DNA of 39,643 nucleotides from Sulfurimonas sp. Lineage in GTDB: Bacteria > Campylobacterota > Campylobacteria > Campylobacterales > Sulfurimonadaceae. The notes below the pieces were generated by a model that searched no databases, was not told where the DNA came from, and saw nothing but the letters and a program-made list of their open reading frames with translations. The stretch spans positions 1 to 39,643 of the forward strand of contig NZ_JAQVKA010000008.1 in NCBI RefSeq assembly GCF_028694895.1, in the 5' to 3' direction. The translations under genes were made by a program, and so were the position numbers. Positions 1-10,262 of the stretch are shown one piece after another (the first letter of the stretch is position 1; each line of letters opens with the position of its first letter).

Positions 1-144
1 ACAGTATATCACTCAGCAAATTGGCAAGGTAGCGGAGTGATAAAATAGATTTTAAAGAGTTCCTTTAAAAGTACGTTGTAATAGCATCATAAAGATTATT
101 CGATATAATGAGAAAAAAATAATTTATGTGGAGTTTTCCTCTCA

Positions 145-2241
145 ATGCTAAACCTTAAAAACCCAGATCTTTATAACAACCGCGAAATTTCATGGCTTCA
201 ATTCAATACAAGAGTTTTAAAACAGGCTCAAGATGAATCCCTTCCACTCTTAGAGAGGCTTAAGTTTTTAGCAATTTATGGAACAAACTTAGATGAGTTT
301 TATATGATTAGGGTTGCTGGGTTAAAGAAGCTCTTTACAGCAGGCATCATAGTCTCAAGTGCAGATAAGCTTACACCTCTGCAGCAGTTGCGTGAAATAA
401 GAAAATATCTTCATCAAGAACAACAAGTTGTTGAACACTGTATGAATGGTATTTTAAAAAAGCTCGAGCTTGAGGGAATAAGTATAAAGCTTTACAATGA
501 AGTAAATCAACACCAAAAACATTACCTAAACAGATATTTTAACGAAAACATATATCCAGTAATCATCCCTATTGCCATTGATGCTACTCACCCGTTTCCA
601 CACTTAAACAACCTAAGTTTTGGGCTTATTGTAAAGCTAAGAGATAGTGATAATCCAACTATAGAGAGATCTGGAATCATCCGTATTCCTCGTGTTATAG
701 AGAGATTTGTGGAGCTTGAAAATGATATTTATGTTCCAATTGAGAGTATAGTAGCGCAACACGTAGAAGATCTTTTTCCAGGTTACTCTTTGATAAAGTT
801 TGCAGCATTTAGAGTTACTAGAAATGCTGATATCGAGATCGAAGAAGAGGAAGCTGATGACTTCTTAGAGATACTTGAAGAGGGTTTAAAACTTCGTAGA
901 AAAGGTGCGATGGTTAGGCTTGAAGTTGGAAGTGATGCAGATGATGAGATTATAAATTTCTTTAATCGTCACGCAAATATTTACAAAGATGACATCTTTA
1001 AATTTCACACATTCTTAAACCTCTCAAGTCTTTGGCAGATAGTTTCAAACAAACATTTTGCACACTTACTCTCAGAGCCTTTTAAGACAAAAACTCTTCC
1101 GCCACTTGATAATAGTGATAGCATCTTTAGCTCTCTTGAAAAGCAAGATATACTGCTTTACCATCCATATGAGAGCTTTGATCCAGTTGTTAAGTTAATT
1201 CAAAGTGCAGCAAAAGATCCAGATGTTGTATCAATTAAAATGACGCTTTATCGCTCAGGAACGGATTCTCCTATAGTTAAAGCTTTAATGGGTGCTAGTG
1301 AATCTGGCAAACAGGTAACTGTAATGGTTGAGTTAAAAGCTAGATTTGATGAGGAAAATAATCTCATCTGGGCAAAAGCACTTGAAAAGGCTGGCGCACA
1401 CGTAATTTATGGCATCAAAGGCTTTAAAGTTCATGCAAAAGCAACACTTATTACAAGAAAGAAAAATGGAAAACTAAAACAATATGCACACATAGGAACT
1501 GGAAACTACAACCCAGCAACTTCAAAAATATATACAGATATGAGTTATCTAACGAGTAAAGATGAGATAACAAATGATATGACTAGGTTTTTTCATTTTC
1601 TTACAGGTTTTAGTAAAAAAGGCAAACTTAACGAGCTTTATATGTCTCCATCGCAAATCAAACCAAAGATTCTCTCTCTTATCCAAAATGAGACAAGAAA
1701 GAAAAGTGATGGAAGAATCATTGTAAAACTAAACTCTTTAGTTGATGAAGACGTTATAAAAGCTCTTTATAAAGCAAGTCAAGCAGGTGTAAAAGTTGAT
1801 CTTATCGTTCGTGGTATCTGTTGTTTAAAACCAGGAATTGAGGGCGTGAGTGAAAATATTAGAGTAATCTCTATTCTTGGTAAATACCTAGAACATGCAA
1901 GAGCTTTTTACTTTAAAAATGATGAAGCTGGAGTTTATATCTCAAGTGCGGACTGGATGCCAAGAAACTTAACGAGACGTATAGAACTTCTGACCGCTAT
2001 AAAAGATCCAAAAGCAAAAGATAAGATTATTCAGATACTAAACCTTCAATGTGCTGATAACTCTTTAGCACATGAATTACAGAGTGATGGTTCATATATA
2101 AAGGTAAAACATGATGAAACTAAAATCATAAACAATCACGTCTTACTAGAAGAGTATGTAAACAAAGTATCTAAAGCAGCTGCAAAAGAGAGTAGCGCAA
2201 CCGCAGAGCAGACTTTAAATATATTTAACGAGGAGATCTAA
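145..2241 (+). CDS. ppk1: Polyphosphate kinase 1
   Basis: 698-aa ORF; typical PPK1 N-terminus ([14 protein letters not shown]..) and motifs [55 protein letters not shown]. Confidence 0.97.
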   Translation: MLNLKNPDLYNNREISWLQFNTRVLKQAQDESLPLLERLKFLAIYGTNLDEFYMIRVAGLKKLFTAGIIVSSADKLTPLQQLREIRKYLHQEQQVVEHCMNGILKKLELEGISIKLYNEVNQHQKHYLNRYFNENIYPVIIPIAIDATHPFPHLNNLSFGLIVKLRDSDNPTIERSGIIRIPRVIERFVELENDIYVPIESIVAQHVEDLFPGYSLIKFAAFRVTRNADIEIEEEEADDFLEILEEGLKLRRKGAMVRLEVGSDADDEIINFFNRHANIYKDDIFKFHTFLNLSSLWQIVSNKHFAHLLSEPFKTKTLPPLDNSDSIFSSLEKQDILLYHPYESFDPVVKLIQSAAKDPDVVSIKMTLYRSGTDSPIVKALMGASESGKQVTVMVELKARFDEENNLIWAKALEKAGAHVIYGIKGFKVHAKATLITRKKNGKLKQYAHIGTGNYNPATSKIYTDMSYLTSKDEITNDMTRFFHFLTGFSKKGKLNELYMSPSQIKPKILSLIQNETRKKSDGRIIVKLNSLVDEDVIKALYKASQAGVKVDLIVRGICCLKPGIEGVSENIRVISILGKYLEHARAFYFKNDEAGVYISSADWMPRNLTRRIELLTAIKDPKAKDKIIQILNLQCADNSLAHELQSDGSYIKVKHDETKIINNHVLLEEYVNKVSKAAAKESSATAEQTLNIFNEEI

Positions 2242-2242
2242 T

Positions 2243-2770
2243 ATGCTTTATAACTTTAAAGCAATGGAGCCAAAAATTGGAAAAAACAGCTGGGTAGCTC
2301 CATCAGCTGATGTTATCGGTGATGTTACTTGTGGAGAGGATTGCTCTATATGGTTTGGAACAGTTGTCCGAGGCGATGTTCACTATATACAGATTGGCGA
2401 TAGAGTAAGCATACAAGATTTGAGTATGGTTCATGTGACTCATCATAAAAAAGAAGATAGAAGTGATGGACATCCAACAATAATTGGCAATGACGTAACA
2501 ATAGGACACCGAGTTATGCTTCATGGATGCACAATAGAAGATGCTTGTTTAATTGGTATGAGTGCAACCATACTCGATGGCGCAGTTATAGGCAAAGAGT
2601 CGATTGTCGGAGCTGACTCTCTTGTAACTAAAAATAAGATTTTTCCACCTCGCTCACTTATAATGGGAAGCCCTGCAAAGCTGATTAGAGAGCTGAGTGA
2701 TGATGAAGTAAAAGAGCTTTATGCTTCTGCATCAAGATATGTAGAATTTAAATCTCACTACCAAAAATAG
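2243..2770 (+). CDS. Gamma-class carbonic anhydrase-like hexapeptide-repeat protein
   Basis: Left-handed beta-helix repeats (SADVIGDVTCGEDCSIWFGTVVRGDVHYIQIGDRVSIQDLSMVHVTHH); His ligand pattern of the gamma-CA/PaaY family. Confidence 0.9.
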   Translation: MLYNFKAMEPKIGKNSWVAPSADVIGDVTCGEDCSIWFGTVVRGDVHYIQIGDRVSIQDLSMVHVTHHKKEDRSDGHPTIIGNDVTIGHRVMLHGCTIEDACLIGMSATILDGAVIGKESIVGADSLVTKNKIFPPRSLIMGSPAKLIRELSDDEVKELYASASRYVEFKSHYQK

Positions 2771-3382
2771 ATGCCTGATTACTTTATTTTTGCCGATATT
2801 ATCGGTATTGTGGCCTTTGCAATAAGTGGTTTTTTAATTGCTATAAAAAACAATCTTGATATCTTAGGCATAGTTATCGCTTCTGCTCTCACTGCTCTTG
2901 GTGGAGGTATAATCAGAGATGCTATCCTTAGCTCACCACCTTATGCTTTTACCTCTATTCACCCAGCACTTACTCTTATTTTAACGATTTTAGTTGCTTA
3001 CTTCTTTAAATTTTATCAAGAGAGTTCTATAGAGAGAAAATGGATGTTTGTGATAAGTGATACGATTGGACTTGTTGCATTTAGTATCACCGGCGCGCTT
3101 TTAGCAATCAACGCCGAGTATAACTTCTTTGGCATAGTGATACTTAGCTTTATCACCGCAGTTGGAGGAGGAGTTACAAGAGATATTATGATAAATGAAG
3201 TCCCTACTGTTTTAGTTAGTGACTTCTATGGCTCAATTGCTGTAATCGTAGCTTTAGTACTTGGTACATTAAACTTTTTTGACGCTATAAATGAATTTAC
3301 TATTATCATCACAGCTAGCTTTAGTATTGTTCTAAGGCTGATTGCATACAAGAAGGGATGGCAGTTGCCAAAACTAAGTTAG
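2771..3382 (+). CDS. Trimeric intracellular cation channel (TRIC/UPF0126) family membrane protein
   Basis: Two repeats with GGGIIRD and GGGVTRD motifs and multiple TM segments, typical of the UPF0126/YicG family. Confidence 0.9.
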   Translation: MPDYFIFADIIGIVAFAISGFLIAIKNNLDILGIVIASALTALGGGIIRDAILSSPPYAFTSIHPALTLILTILVAYFFKFYQESSIERKWMFVISDTIGLVAFSITGALLAINAEYNFFGIVILSFITAVGGGVTRDIMINEVPTVLVSDFYGSIAVIVALVLGTLNFFDAINEFTIIITASFSIVLRLIAYKKGWQLPKLS

Positions 3383-4579
3383 AGGCTCATCCTTTAAGCT
3401 ATCAGAGAACTCTTTTGCAAATAGGGTGCACTCTTTGATGGCATCTTCATCTGGTTTCCACATCATCTGGAGTCCATCATTAACTAAAGAAAATCCACTC
3501 TCAAGTAGTTTTGTATTTATAATTTTTGTGCTCTCACCACTCCATCCATAAGAGCCAAAAGATGCCGCTTTTTTATTTTTAAACTCTAAAGATTTTATAA
3601 TCTCAAATATAGCAGAGATTGAGCTTAGCACCCCTTTATTTACAGTAGGAGAACCAACTAAAATTGCTTTTGATTTGAATATTTCTGTGATTACATCATT
3701 TTTGTCTTGTTTTGATAGATGCACAAGTTTGATGATTGTTGTCTCATCTGATTTTCTAATTCCTTCTGCCATAGCCTCAGCCATAATGCTTGTAGACTCC
3801 CACATTGTGTCATATAAAATTGTTATTTGGTTCTCTTGATAATCCTGCGCCCACTTAAGATACAGCTCTATAATCTGCGCAGGATTATCTCTCCAAATCA
3901 CTCCATGTGATGGGCAAATCATATCAATAGCAAGATTTAGAGATAAAATCTCCTCTATTTTTTTGATAACCTTTAAATTGTATGGAGTTAAAATATTTGC
4001 GTAGTATTTTAAAGACTCTATCTGTAGCTCACACTGATCAACCAAATCATTATAGATAGCAGATGTAGCATAGTGTTGTCCAAATGCATCATTACTAAAT
4101 ATCATGTTGTCTTTAGTTAAATAGCAGAGCATGCTATCTGGCCAATGAAGCAGAGGCATCTCAACAAAAACAAGCTCTTTATCCCCTAGGTCAAGCTTGT
4201 CACCAGTTTTTACAATATTGAAGTTCCAATCTTGATGATATTGTCCTCTAAGAGATTTTATAGCGTTCTTAGTACAGTAAATTGGTGTATCTGGTATAAG
4301 TTTCATAAGAGTAGGAAGTGCGCCGGTATGATCTGGCTCCCCATGATTTATAACGATATAATCGATATTTTTTAAATCAATCTCATTTTTAAGATTCCGT
4401 ATAAAGACTTCAGTAAAAGGCGTATCAACTGTATCTATAAGAACATTTTTTTGCTCTTTGATGAGATACGCATTATAAGAAGTTCCTTTGTGAGTAGAGT
4501 ACTTATAACCTTGGTAACTCTCTATTTCCCAATCAACATTACCAACAAGATAGATGTTGTTTTTTATATTAAAGCCCAT
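3374..4579 (-). CDS. Flavodiiron protein (FprA family A-type flavoprotein)
   Basis: Metallo-beta-lactamase-like diiron motif (NHGEPDHTGALP) plus C-terminal flavodoxin domain (ILYDTMWESTSIMAEAMAEG, VGSPTVNKG). Confidence 0.95.
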   Translation of the reverse strand: MGFNIKNNIYLVGNVDWEIESYQGYKYSTHKGTSYNAYLIKEQKNVLIDTVDTPFTEVFIRNLKNEIDLKNIDYIVINHGEPDHTGALPTLMKLIPDTPIYCTKNAIKSLRGQYHQDWNFNIVKTGDKLDLGDKELVFVEMPLLHWPDSMLCYLTKDNMIFSNDAFGQHYATSAIYNDLVDQCELQIESLKYYANILTPYNLKVIKKIEEILSLNLAIDMICPSHGVIWRDNPAQIIELYLKWAQDYQENQITILYDTMWESTSIMAEAMAEGIRKSDETTIIKLVHLSKQDKNDVITEIFKSKAILVGSPTVNKGVLSSISAIFEIIKSLEFKNKKAASFGSYGWSGESTKIINTKLLESGFSLVNDGLQMMWKPDEDAIKECTLFAKEFSDSLKDEPLT

Positions 4580-4587
4580 CTTAGCAC

Positions 4588-4752
4588 TTAGTCTTCGTAT
4601 GGCTCAAAATCTTCTTTTTTTACTCCACAATCTGGACAAACCCAATCATCTGGAATATCTTCAAACGCTGTTCCTGGAGCAACTCCAGAATCTGGATCTC
4701 CAACTTTTGGATCATATATATATTCACACACAGTACAGATATATTTTTGCAT
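4588..4752 (-). CDS. Rubredoxin
   Basis: Translated by hand from the minus strand: [54 protein letters not shown]. Two CxxC knuckles (CTVC, CPDC). At 54 aa it falls under the ORF-track cutoff. Confidence 0.97.
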   Translation of the reverse strand: MQKYICTVCEYIYDPKVGDPDSGVAPGTAFEDIPDDWVCPDCGVKKEDFEPYED

Positions 4753-4827
4753 AATAGACTCCTTAGTTTGTTCAATACTATCTTAAGTTTGTAAATAATC
4801 TATTAGCCTTAAAAAATAAATTTTAAA

Positions 4828-5208
4828 CTAAAGACTATTTAAGAGAGCCTCTTTTGTAAAAGCTTCAAACAAGGGAGTGTTTATAAATAGTTCATCTTTG
4901 TATGAGACAAAAAAGAGAGCTGGGAACTGTTGTGTGTAAAAAAGTTCTACCGGATAGCTGTTTTTATTTTCAAAAAAAACCACAACTGATATGTATTTAT
5001 CATTTACCTTATCGGCTACTTCTTTATCCATAAAAATATCTGTAAAAACACTCTTACACTCTTTGCAATCCCTCTTTAACACTAGAAGCAAAATATTTTT
5101 TTCCTCTTTTTTTGCTTCTTTGAGAGCTGTTTCAAAATTACTCTGCCATCTTATATGCTCACCAAATATAAGTGATGTAAAAATTATAAAAATAAAAACA
5201 AGTCTCAT
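4828..5208 (-). CDS. Secreted thioredoxin-fold protein (CxxC)
   Basis: N-terminal signal (MRLVFIFIIFTSLIFG), thioredoxin-like core with CKEC motif; start overlaps the stop of the upstream cytochrome gene. Confidence 0.75.
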   Translation of the reverse strand: MRLVFIFIIFTSLIFGEHIRWQSNFETALKEAKKEEKNILLLVLKRDCKECKSVFTDIFMDKEVADKVNDKYISVVVFFENKNSYPVELFYTQQFPALFFVSYKDELFINTPLFEAFTKEALLNSL

Positions 5209-6992
5209 TTAAACTCTTTTTCTACCTTCATTAATTCTATAATAGGTGGATTTGGCAGAGTTGGAAAAGCTTTTTTAACTGCATCAGTAGTCCACTGTGG
5301 ATAGATTCTAAAGTTTAGTTTTACCTCTACGCTCAGAGGATATTTAACACTCTTTGATAAAGCAAAACTCTCAACTCTTCTCTGTTTTGATGGTATTCTA
5401 GTGTCTTTTAGAAGTATCTTATATCTCCAAAACAGAAGTCCAACAGGTTCACCGTTCTCATCACCAAAAACCTTTTGAAAGACTCTGCTATCATCTTCTA
5501 TATTGCCATCTTCTTTTAACTTTCCACTTGAGAACACAAGCTTATCATCTCTATCTTTTACGCTTACATCAAGCCAAAGTTCTCTAAAGTCTGCAACTCC
5601 TGTCGGCAGATGATGACCAGCACCTACATTTGTAACTCCAACACTTAAAGTGTTATCCTTTACATCTACATCAAGCTTTGCAGAGCTCTTTAAAAGCTCA
5701 ATTGTTTGCTCTTCATTTTTTTTATCTTTAAGCCCTGCTAAGAAGTGGTTTGAACCGCTAAAGTAGTGAACCTTTACATCCTCTTTTATGACCCCGCCAT
5801 CAGTTGAAGTTCCTCTTAGTGGTGAGAGTTTGCCATCTTTAAGATTTGTCATATGGCAATCTATACAAGTTTTATGTTTACTTTTATCTTTTGGATTGTT
5901 AAACTCAGACTTCTCCCACTCTTTAAATGTTGAGACAATTGCAATACCGTTTTTTGGATGAAACTCATCATGACACGAAGCGCAGTATCTACTCTCTTTA
6001 TAAAGTGGGTCCATATAGCTTTTTTTATGCTCATCAGGGTTTGAGTTGATAAGTTTTTCACTAAACCAATGTCCAAGAGGTGCTTTGCTATCTTCAAAAG
6101 CATATTTTTTTCGCTCCAGTGTGAGGGTATAAGAGGCATTCCCCTTACTGCTTGCATCTGTTATTCTATGACAAGTAACGCATGATACACCCTCTTCTAG
6201 CCTAAAGTTATCTTGCTCTTTAAAGTCTGCAATAAGCCCTTGTCCATCTTTTTCAAAAATCTCATCACGTAAGAAGTTCCCCTCCATATCATGAGTAGTT
6301 TTTTCATGCCCATTTAGAAGTGCACTCGGGTTATGACAGCTCATACACCACTTGCGAAAGCCCTCTCCTTCAACTTCTCCAGCTAAAGTCTCCATTACCA
6401 TGTAGTATGGGTTTGAGCCAACCATATGTTTATGGTTTGAGTTACTCCACTGTTTAAATATCTCGCTATGACATGATTTACACTTAGTAGATGATGTCCA
6501 ATCCTCACTATGATAACTTCTAGTGCTATTTACTTCTATATTTGATAGTTTCTCTTGTGAATGGGAGAGTTGTGGGTTTATAAGCGCTAAAAGTACAAGA
6601 GGAGTTATCTGTTTTTTTTCACTAAAAAAGGCGTGTGCTATAAAAAGAATGATTAATAAAAATGAGCCATATAGATGGACATTAAAAGAGAGTTCTCCAA
6701 ACATATCCCCGCCTCTGTTTCCTACTAAAAGTAGATAAAATCCGCTTGCAATTAAGAGTATAAACAGAACAAAGACAACCCAACCATTTACACTATTTAC
6801 CTTCTTTATAAAGTAATATCTACGAATATGTCTATAGATAAATGGAAGAAGTAAAAACAAAATAGCGATAGAGCTTAATATATGTGCAACTTGAATAACT
6901 CTAAAATCTTCCCAAGAGAGATCAATAACACTCCATTGAAGCACCCCTGAGACAAACATTACAAAAACTAAAATCTTTATTATCGTTCTCAT
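5205..6992 (-). CDS. Membrane-anchored pentaheme cytochrome c (cytochrome c554-like) with N-terminal multi-TM, His-containing domain
   Basis: Five CXXCH motifs (CKSCH, CMSCH, CVTCH, CASCH, CIDCH) after about four hydrophobic helices containing His residues (QVAHILSS, FNVHLYGSFLLIILFIAHAFF). Confidence 0.85.
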   Translation of the reverse strand: MRTIIKILVFVMFVSGVLQWSVIDLSWEDFRVIQVAHILSSIAILFLLLPFIYRHIRRYYFIKKVNSVNGWVVFVLFILLIASGFYLLLVGNRGGDMFGELSFNVHLYGSFLLIILFIAHAFFSEKKQITPLVLLALINPQLSHSQEKLSNIEVNSTRSYHSEDWTSSTKCKSCHSEIFKQWSNSNHKHMVGSNPYYMVMETLAGEVEGEGFRKWCMSCHNPSALLNGHEKTTHDMEGNFLRDEIFEKDGQGLIADFKEQDNFRLEEGVSCVTCHRITDASSKGNASYTLTLERKKYAFEDSKAPLGHWFSEKLINSNPDEHKKSYMDPLYKESRYCASCHDEFHPKNGIAIVSTFKEWEKSEFNNPKDKSKHKTCIDCHMTNLKDGKLSPLRGTSTDGGVIKEDVKVHYFSGSNHFLAGLKDKKNEEQTIELLKSSAKLDVDVKDNTLSVGVTNVGAGHHLPTGVADFRELWLDVSVKDRDDKLVFSSGKLKEDGNIEDDSRVFQKVFGDENGEPVGLLFWRYKILLKDTRIPSKQRRVESFALSKSVKYPLSVEVKLNFRIYPQWTTDAVKKAFPTLPNPPIIELMKVEKEFK

Positions 6993-8182
6993 TTGCTCTC
7001 ACTTACATCATACTCTACAATATTACCCTCAAGAGTTCTTAAAAATGCAACTATCTCATCAATCTGCTCTAGTGTTAGATGGCGTCCAAGCTGATGTTTT
7101 GCCATAACATTTACCGCCTCTCTTATCTTTGGCACTGCCCCATTATGAAAATATGGCGATGTTTTAGTAACATTTCTTAAAATTGGAACACGAAACAGAT
7201 GACTTTTATCTTTGCCTAAAAAGCCACCACTATTTTCAAATGGAAACTCACTATCAAACCTTTTAATCTCTGGGAAAAGTTCAAAGTTTGGTTTTAAGTC
7301 ATAAACTTGTGCAAAATCTCTAAGCGGAAATCTCTGAATACTCTGTCCACCAAGTGCAATATCGCTATGACACCCTTTACATCCAAAACTTATAAAGTTT
7401 GCCAAACCTCTCTTAGCGTCACTACTAATCGCACTGTTATTACCATCTAAAAATCTATCATAGGCTCCTCTAGTTACTAGAGTTTTTACATATATCTCTA
7501 TAGCTTTGTTGATATTTTCAAACGTTATACCATCTTCAAATGTATCATCAAACATTGCTCTATATTTGTTGCTCTTTGCAACTCTTAGCTGAAGTTCTTC
7601 TTCTGTTATATTCATCTTATAGTGTGCTAAAAAGGAGTTCTTACTCTGCTCTTTTATGCTATTTACGTCGCCACTCCATGTAAAATGTTTAGCAAAAGCT
7701 GTGTTTAGCACTGTTTGTGTGTTAAGAAGATATGGATGTGGCTCATGATTGTCGCCTTGTGAGAATGTAAATCTATCAGTACCACTTTGGTCTTTTAGAT
7801 GGCATGCTACGCAGTTGTTTATCTGCTCTTCTTTAGAGCTAATCATCTTTGACATTACACCTTTGTTTTTTAGGTCTTTATCAAAAGAGTGGCACGTAGC
7901 ACAACTTGTTTCTTTGTTTTTTGAGAGATTCACATCAAAAAATAGTTCACGTCCAAGTGCGATTTTTGAAGCACTCATAGGATTTGATGCGTCATCAACA
8001 AGTTCTAAAAGTTTTTTATATGTGTCTGGTGTAGGCTTTAACCCCTTAGATAATGCTAACTCTCTTAATTTATCATCACTATACTTTGGTATCACTTTTG
8101 ATGGTGTCAAGTAAGCAATAGATACAATTACACTTAAAACTGTAATTGCTAGTATAAGCGTATAAAAGAGTAGCTTTTTCAT
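6989..8182 (-). CDS. Cytochrome c peroxidase / MauG-family multiheme protein with three CXXCH motifs
   Basis: N-terminal TM anchor; CATCH, CVACH and CKGCH; CCP-type context (LGRELFFDVNLSKNKETSCATCH, FGCKGCHSDIALGGQS, LRNVTKTSPYFHNGAV). Confidence 0.9.
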   Translation of the reverse strand: MKKLLFYTLILAITVLSVIVSIAYLTPSKVIPKYSDDKLRELALSKGLKPTPDTYKKLLELVDDASNPMSASKIALGRELFFDVNLSKNKETSCATCHSFDKDLKNKGVMSKMISSKEEQINNCVACHLKDQSGTDRFTFSQGDNHEPHPYLLNTQTVLNTAFAKHFTWSGDVNSIKEQSKNSFLAHYKMNITEEELQLRVAKSNKYRAMFDDTFEDGITFENINKAIEIYVKTLVTRGAYDRFLDGNNSAISSDAKRGLANFISFGCKGCHSDIALGGQSIQRFPLRDFAQVYDLKPNFELFPEIKRFDSEFPFENSGGFLGKDKSHLFRVPILRNVTKTSPYFHNGAVPKIREAVNVMAKHQLGRHLTLEQIDEIVAFLRTLEGNIVEYDVSESK

Positions 8183-8995
8183 CTAGATTCCAAAAGTTTC
8201 TTTTATCTTACCCTCAAACTCTTTATCACTTAACTCTTTTCTAAGTGGGACAAATGTTGTAGCTTCAACGCCAACAGGCACGGCAATAGGAGCATCTTTA
8301 TCTTCTATAATCATCTTTATAGCATCTGCAATTGGCTGTGCCGAAGGTCCTTCGTTAATAGCTTTTGCAACAATTGGCACAAAATGTGATACTAAAGCTT
8401 TATATGGTGAATTCTCTGACGTTGTTTGTGCGTTTGCAACCAAACCTTTTTTTACAAAGTTTGTACCAAAAAGGCCAGCTTCAACAGAGTGAACTCTTAT
8501 ACCAAAAGGAAGTGTTTCAAATCTAAGTGAATCTGTTATCCCCTCAACAGCGTATTTTGAAGCATTGTAATGTGAGAGTAAAGGAAGTCCCATCTTGCCT
8601 AAAAATGAGCTAAGGTTGATAATAACTCCACCCTTTGCAGCTCTCATATGAGGAAGAACTTCTCTTGTAGTTTTTATAAGTCCAAAAACATTTACATCAA
8701 ACTGATTAAATATCTCTTCATCAGTTCCATCTTCAAGGGTTGCCAAAAGTCCATATCCAGCATTATTGACAAGAACGTCAATCTTACCCTCATTTTTTAT
8801 AATAGTTGCAACCGCATCTTTAATACTTTTAGTGTTTGTAACATCTAAATAAATTTTTTTAATATTGTCTTGACTGCCGGTTGCATTTTTATCTCTTGAA
8901 CCAGCATAGACTATGTATCCATACTCTGCTAAAAATTTTGAAGTAAGCTCACCCATTCCTGAGGTAGCACCAGTTATTAAAACTACTTTTGACAT
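8183..8995 (-). CDS. SDR family NAD(P)-dependent oxidoreductase
   Basis: Rossmann motif VLITGATSGMGELTSK and catalytic Ser-Tyr-Lys (NLSSFLG..SHYNASKYAVEG). Confidence 0.93.
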   Translation of the reverse strand: MSKVVLITGATSGMGELTSKFLAEYGYIVYAGSRDKNATGSQDNIKKIYLDVTNTKSIKDAVATIIKNEGKIDVLVNNAGYGLLATLEDGTDEEIFNQFDVNVFGLIKTTREVLPHMRAAKGGVIINLSSFLGKMGLPLLSHYNASKYAVEGITDSLRFETLPFGIRVHSVEAGLFGTNFVKKGLVANAQTTSENSPYKALVSHFVPIVAKAINEGPSAQPIADAIKMIIEDKDAPIAVPVGVEATTFVPLRKELSDKEFEGKIKETFGI

Positions 8996-9083
8996 AATAA
9001 ACTCCTTTTTTTAATAGCTAGAGTATATAGAAAAAAAGTATATCAATCAACATCACATATCAATTTTAAAGTATTGGTATTTT

Positions 9084-10262
9084 TTACGTTCTATAATCAG
9101 CGTTTATCTTAACGTACTCATGTCCCAAATCACAGCCATAAGCTTTAAAACTACCTTCACCTACGCCTAAATCGCAGCTAATTGTAAATTTTTGATGTTG
9201 CATTATAATTGCACATTTTTTCTCCATCTCTGCGTCAAAGAGTATCTCACCTCTATCATAAACACAAAGATTATCAAATGAGATTTTTAGCTTCTCTTCA
9301 TAAGCTTCAACGCCACTTGCTCCGATAGTTGAAGCGATTCTTCCCCAGTTTGGGTCTTCGCCAAATAGTGCAGTTTTAACAAGTAGTGAATCAGATAACG
9401 CTTTTGCAGCAATCTCTGCCTCTTTATCATCTTTTGCACCACTTACTTTATATGTTACAAGTTTTGTAGCACCTTCTCCATCTCTTACCATCTCTAGCGC
9501 TAAAAAGTGCATAACTTTAAAGAGAGCCTCTTTAAACGCTTCTTTATCATAAGCACCACTTCTTGCGTTTGCTAAGAGTAAAACAGTATCGTTTGTTGAA
9601 GTATCTCCATCTACGCTTATAGCATTAAAAGTTGTTTTTACTACCTCATCTAAAATCTCTTGCATCTGGGCTTTACTTACTTTTGCATCAGTTGTTATAA
9701 AGCAGAGCATTGTAGCCATAGCAGGGTTTATCATCCCAGCACCTTTAGCAATCGCGCCTATGTTAAAGCTGCTTCCATCGTCTAGTTTTACATTAAAAGA
9801 TATCTCTTTTGCAAAGGTATCAGTTGTCATAATAGCTTTTGACGCGTTACTAGAATCACGTTTACTTAAATCAAAGAGTTTCATACCCTCTATAATCTTA
9901 GCTTTTGGAAGCCTAACGCCTATAACTCCAGTTGAGCTCATGATAGGGTTTTTTGCATTTTTAGGAGAGTTTGAGAGAACCTCTTTTATATCTTCAATCC
10001 CTGCTTTACCGGTCATTGCATTTGCATTTTTTGAGTTTATGATTATAAAATTTGATTTTACATCGCCCATTTCTTTAAAGTGTCTAATTGGCGCTGCGCA
10101 CATCTTGTTTGTAGTAAAAACAGAAGCTACTTCACACTCATTTTCACTATATATAAATGCCATATCTTTGGCACCGCCCTTTTTTAGGCCTGCGCTAACA
10201 CCATCCGCAAAGAAACCTTCGCTAGCGCATACTCCGCCACTGCAATAGATTATATTATACAA
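9084..10262 (-). CDS. argJ: Bifunctional glutamate N-acetyltransferase / amino-acid acetyltransferase ArgJ
   Basis: ArgJ autoproteolysis motif KGAGMINPAMATML and C-terminal GEDPNWGRI; overlaps the K+ channel gene by 8 bp. Confidence 0.95.
   Translation of the reverse strand: MYNIIYCSGGVCASEGFFADGVSAGLKKGGAKDMAFIYSENECEVASVFTTNKMCAAPIRHFKEMGDVKSNFIIINSKNANAMTGKAGIEDIKEVLSNSPKNAKNPIMSSTGVIGVRLPKAKIIEGMKLFDLSKRDSSNASKAIMTTDTFAKEISFNVKLDDGSSFNIGAIAKGAGMINPAMATMLCFITTDAKVSKAQMQEILDEVVKTTFNAISVDGDTSTNDTVLLLANARSGAYDKEAFKEALFKVMHFLALEMVRDGEGATKLVTYKVSGAKDDKEAEIAAKALSDSLLVKTALFGEDPNWGRIASTIGASGVEAYEEKLKISFDNLCVYDRGEILFDAEMEKKCAIIMQHQKFTISCDLGVGEGSFKAYGCDLGHEYVKINADYRT

Noticed and set aside
2-40. 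Short open frame ending in TGA at the window start (QYITQQIGKVAE*)
   Set aside because: Could be the 3' end of an upstream gene, but 12 codons are not enough to support a call.
4554-4754. 66-aa + strand ORF
   Set aside because: Antisense to the rubredoxin gene; composition ([12 protein letters not shown]..) has no family resemblance.
7749-8114. 121-aa + strand ORF
   Set aside because: Antisense to the CCP-like gene; no domain recognised.
9760-10248. 162-aa + strand ORF
   Set aside because: Fully antisense to argJ; no recognisable domain; hydrophobic-looking sequence typical of antisense frames.
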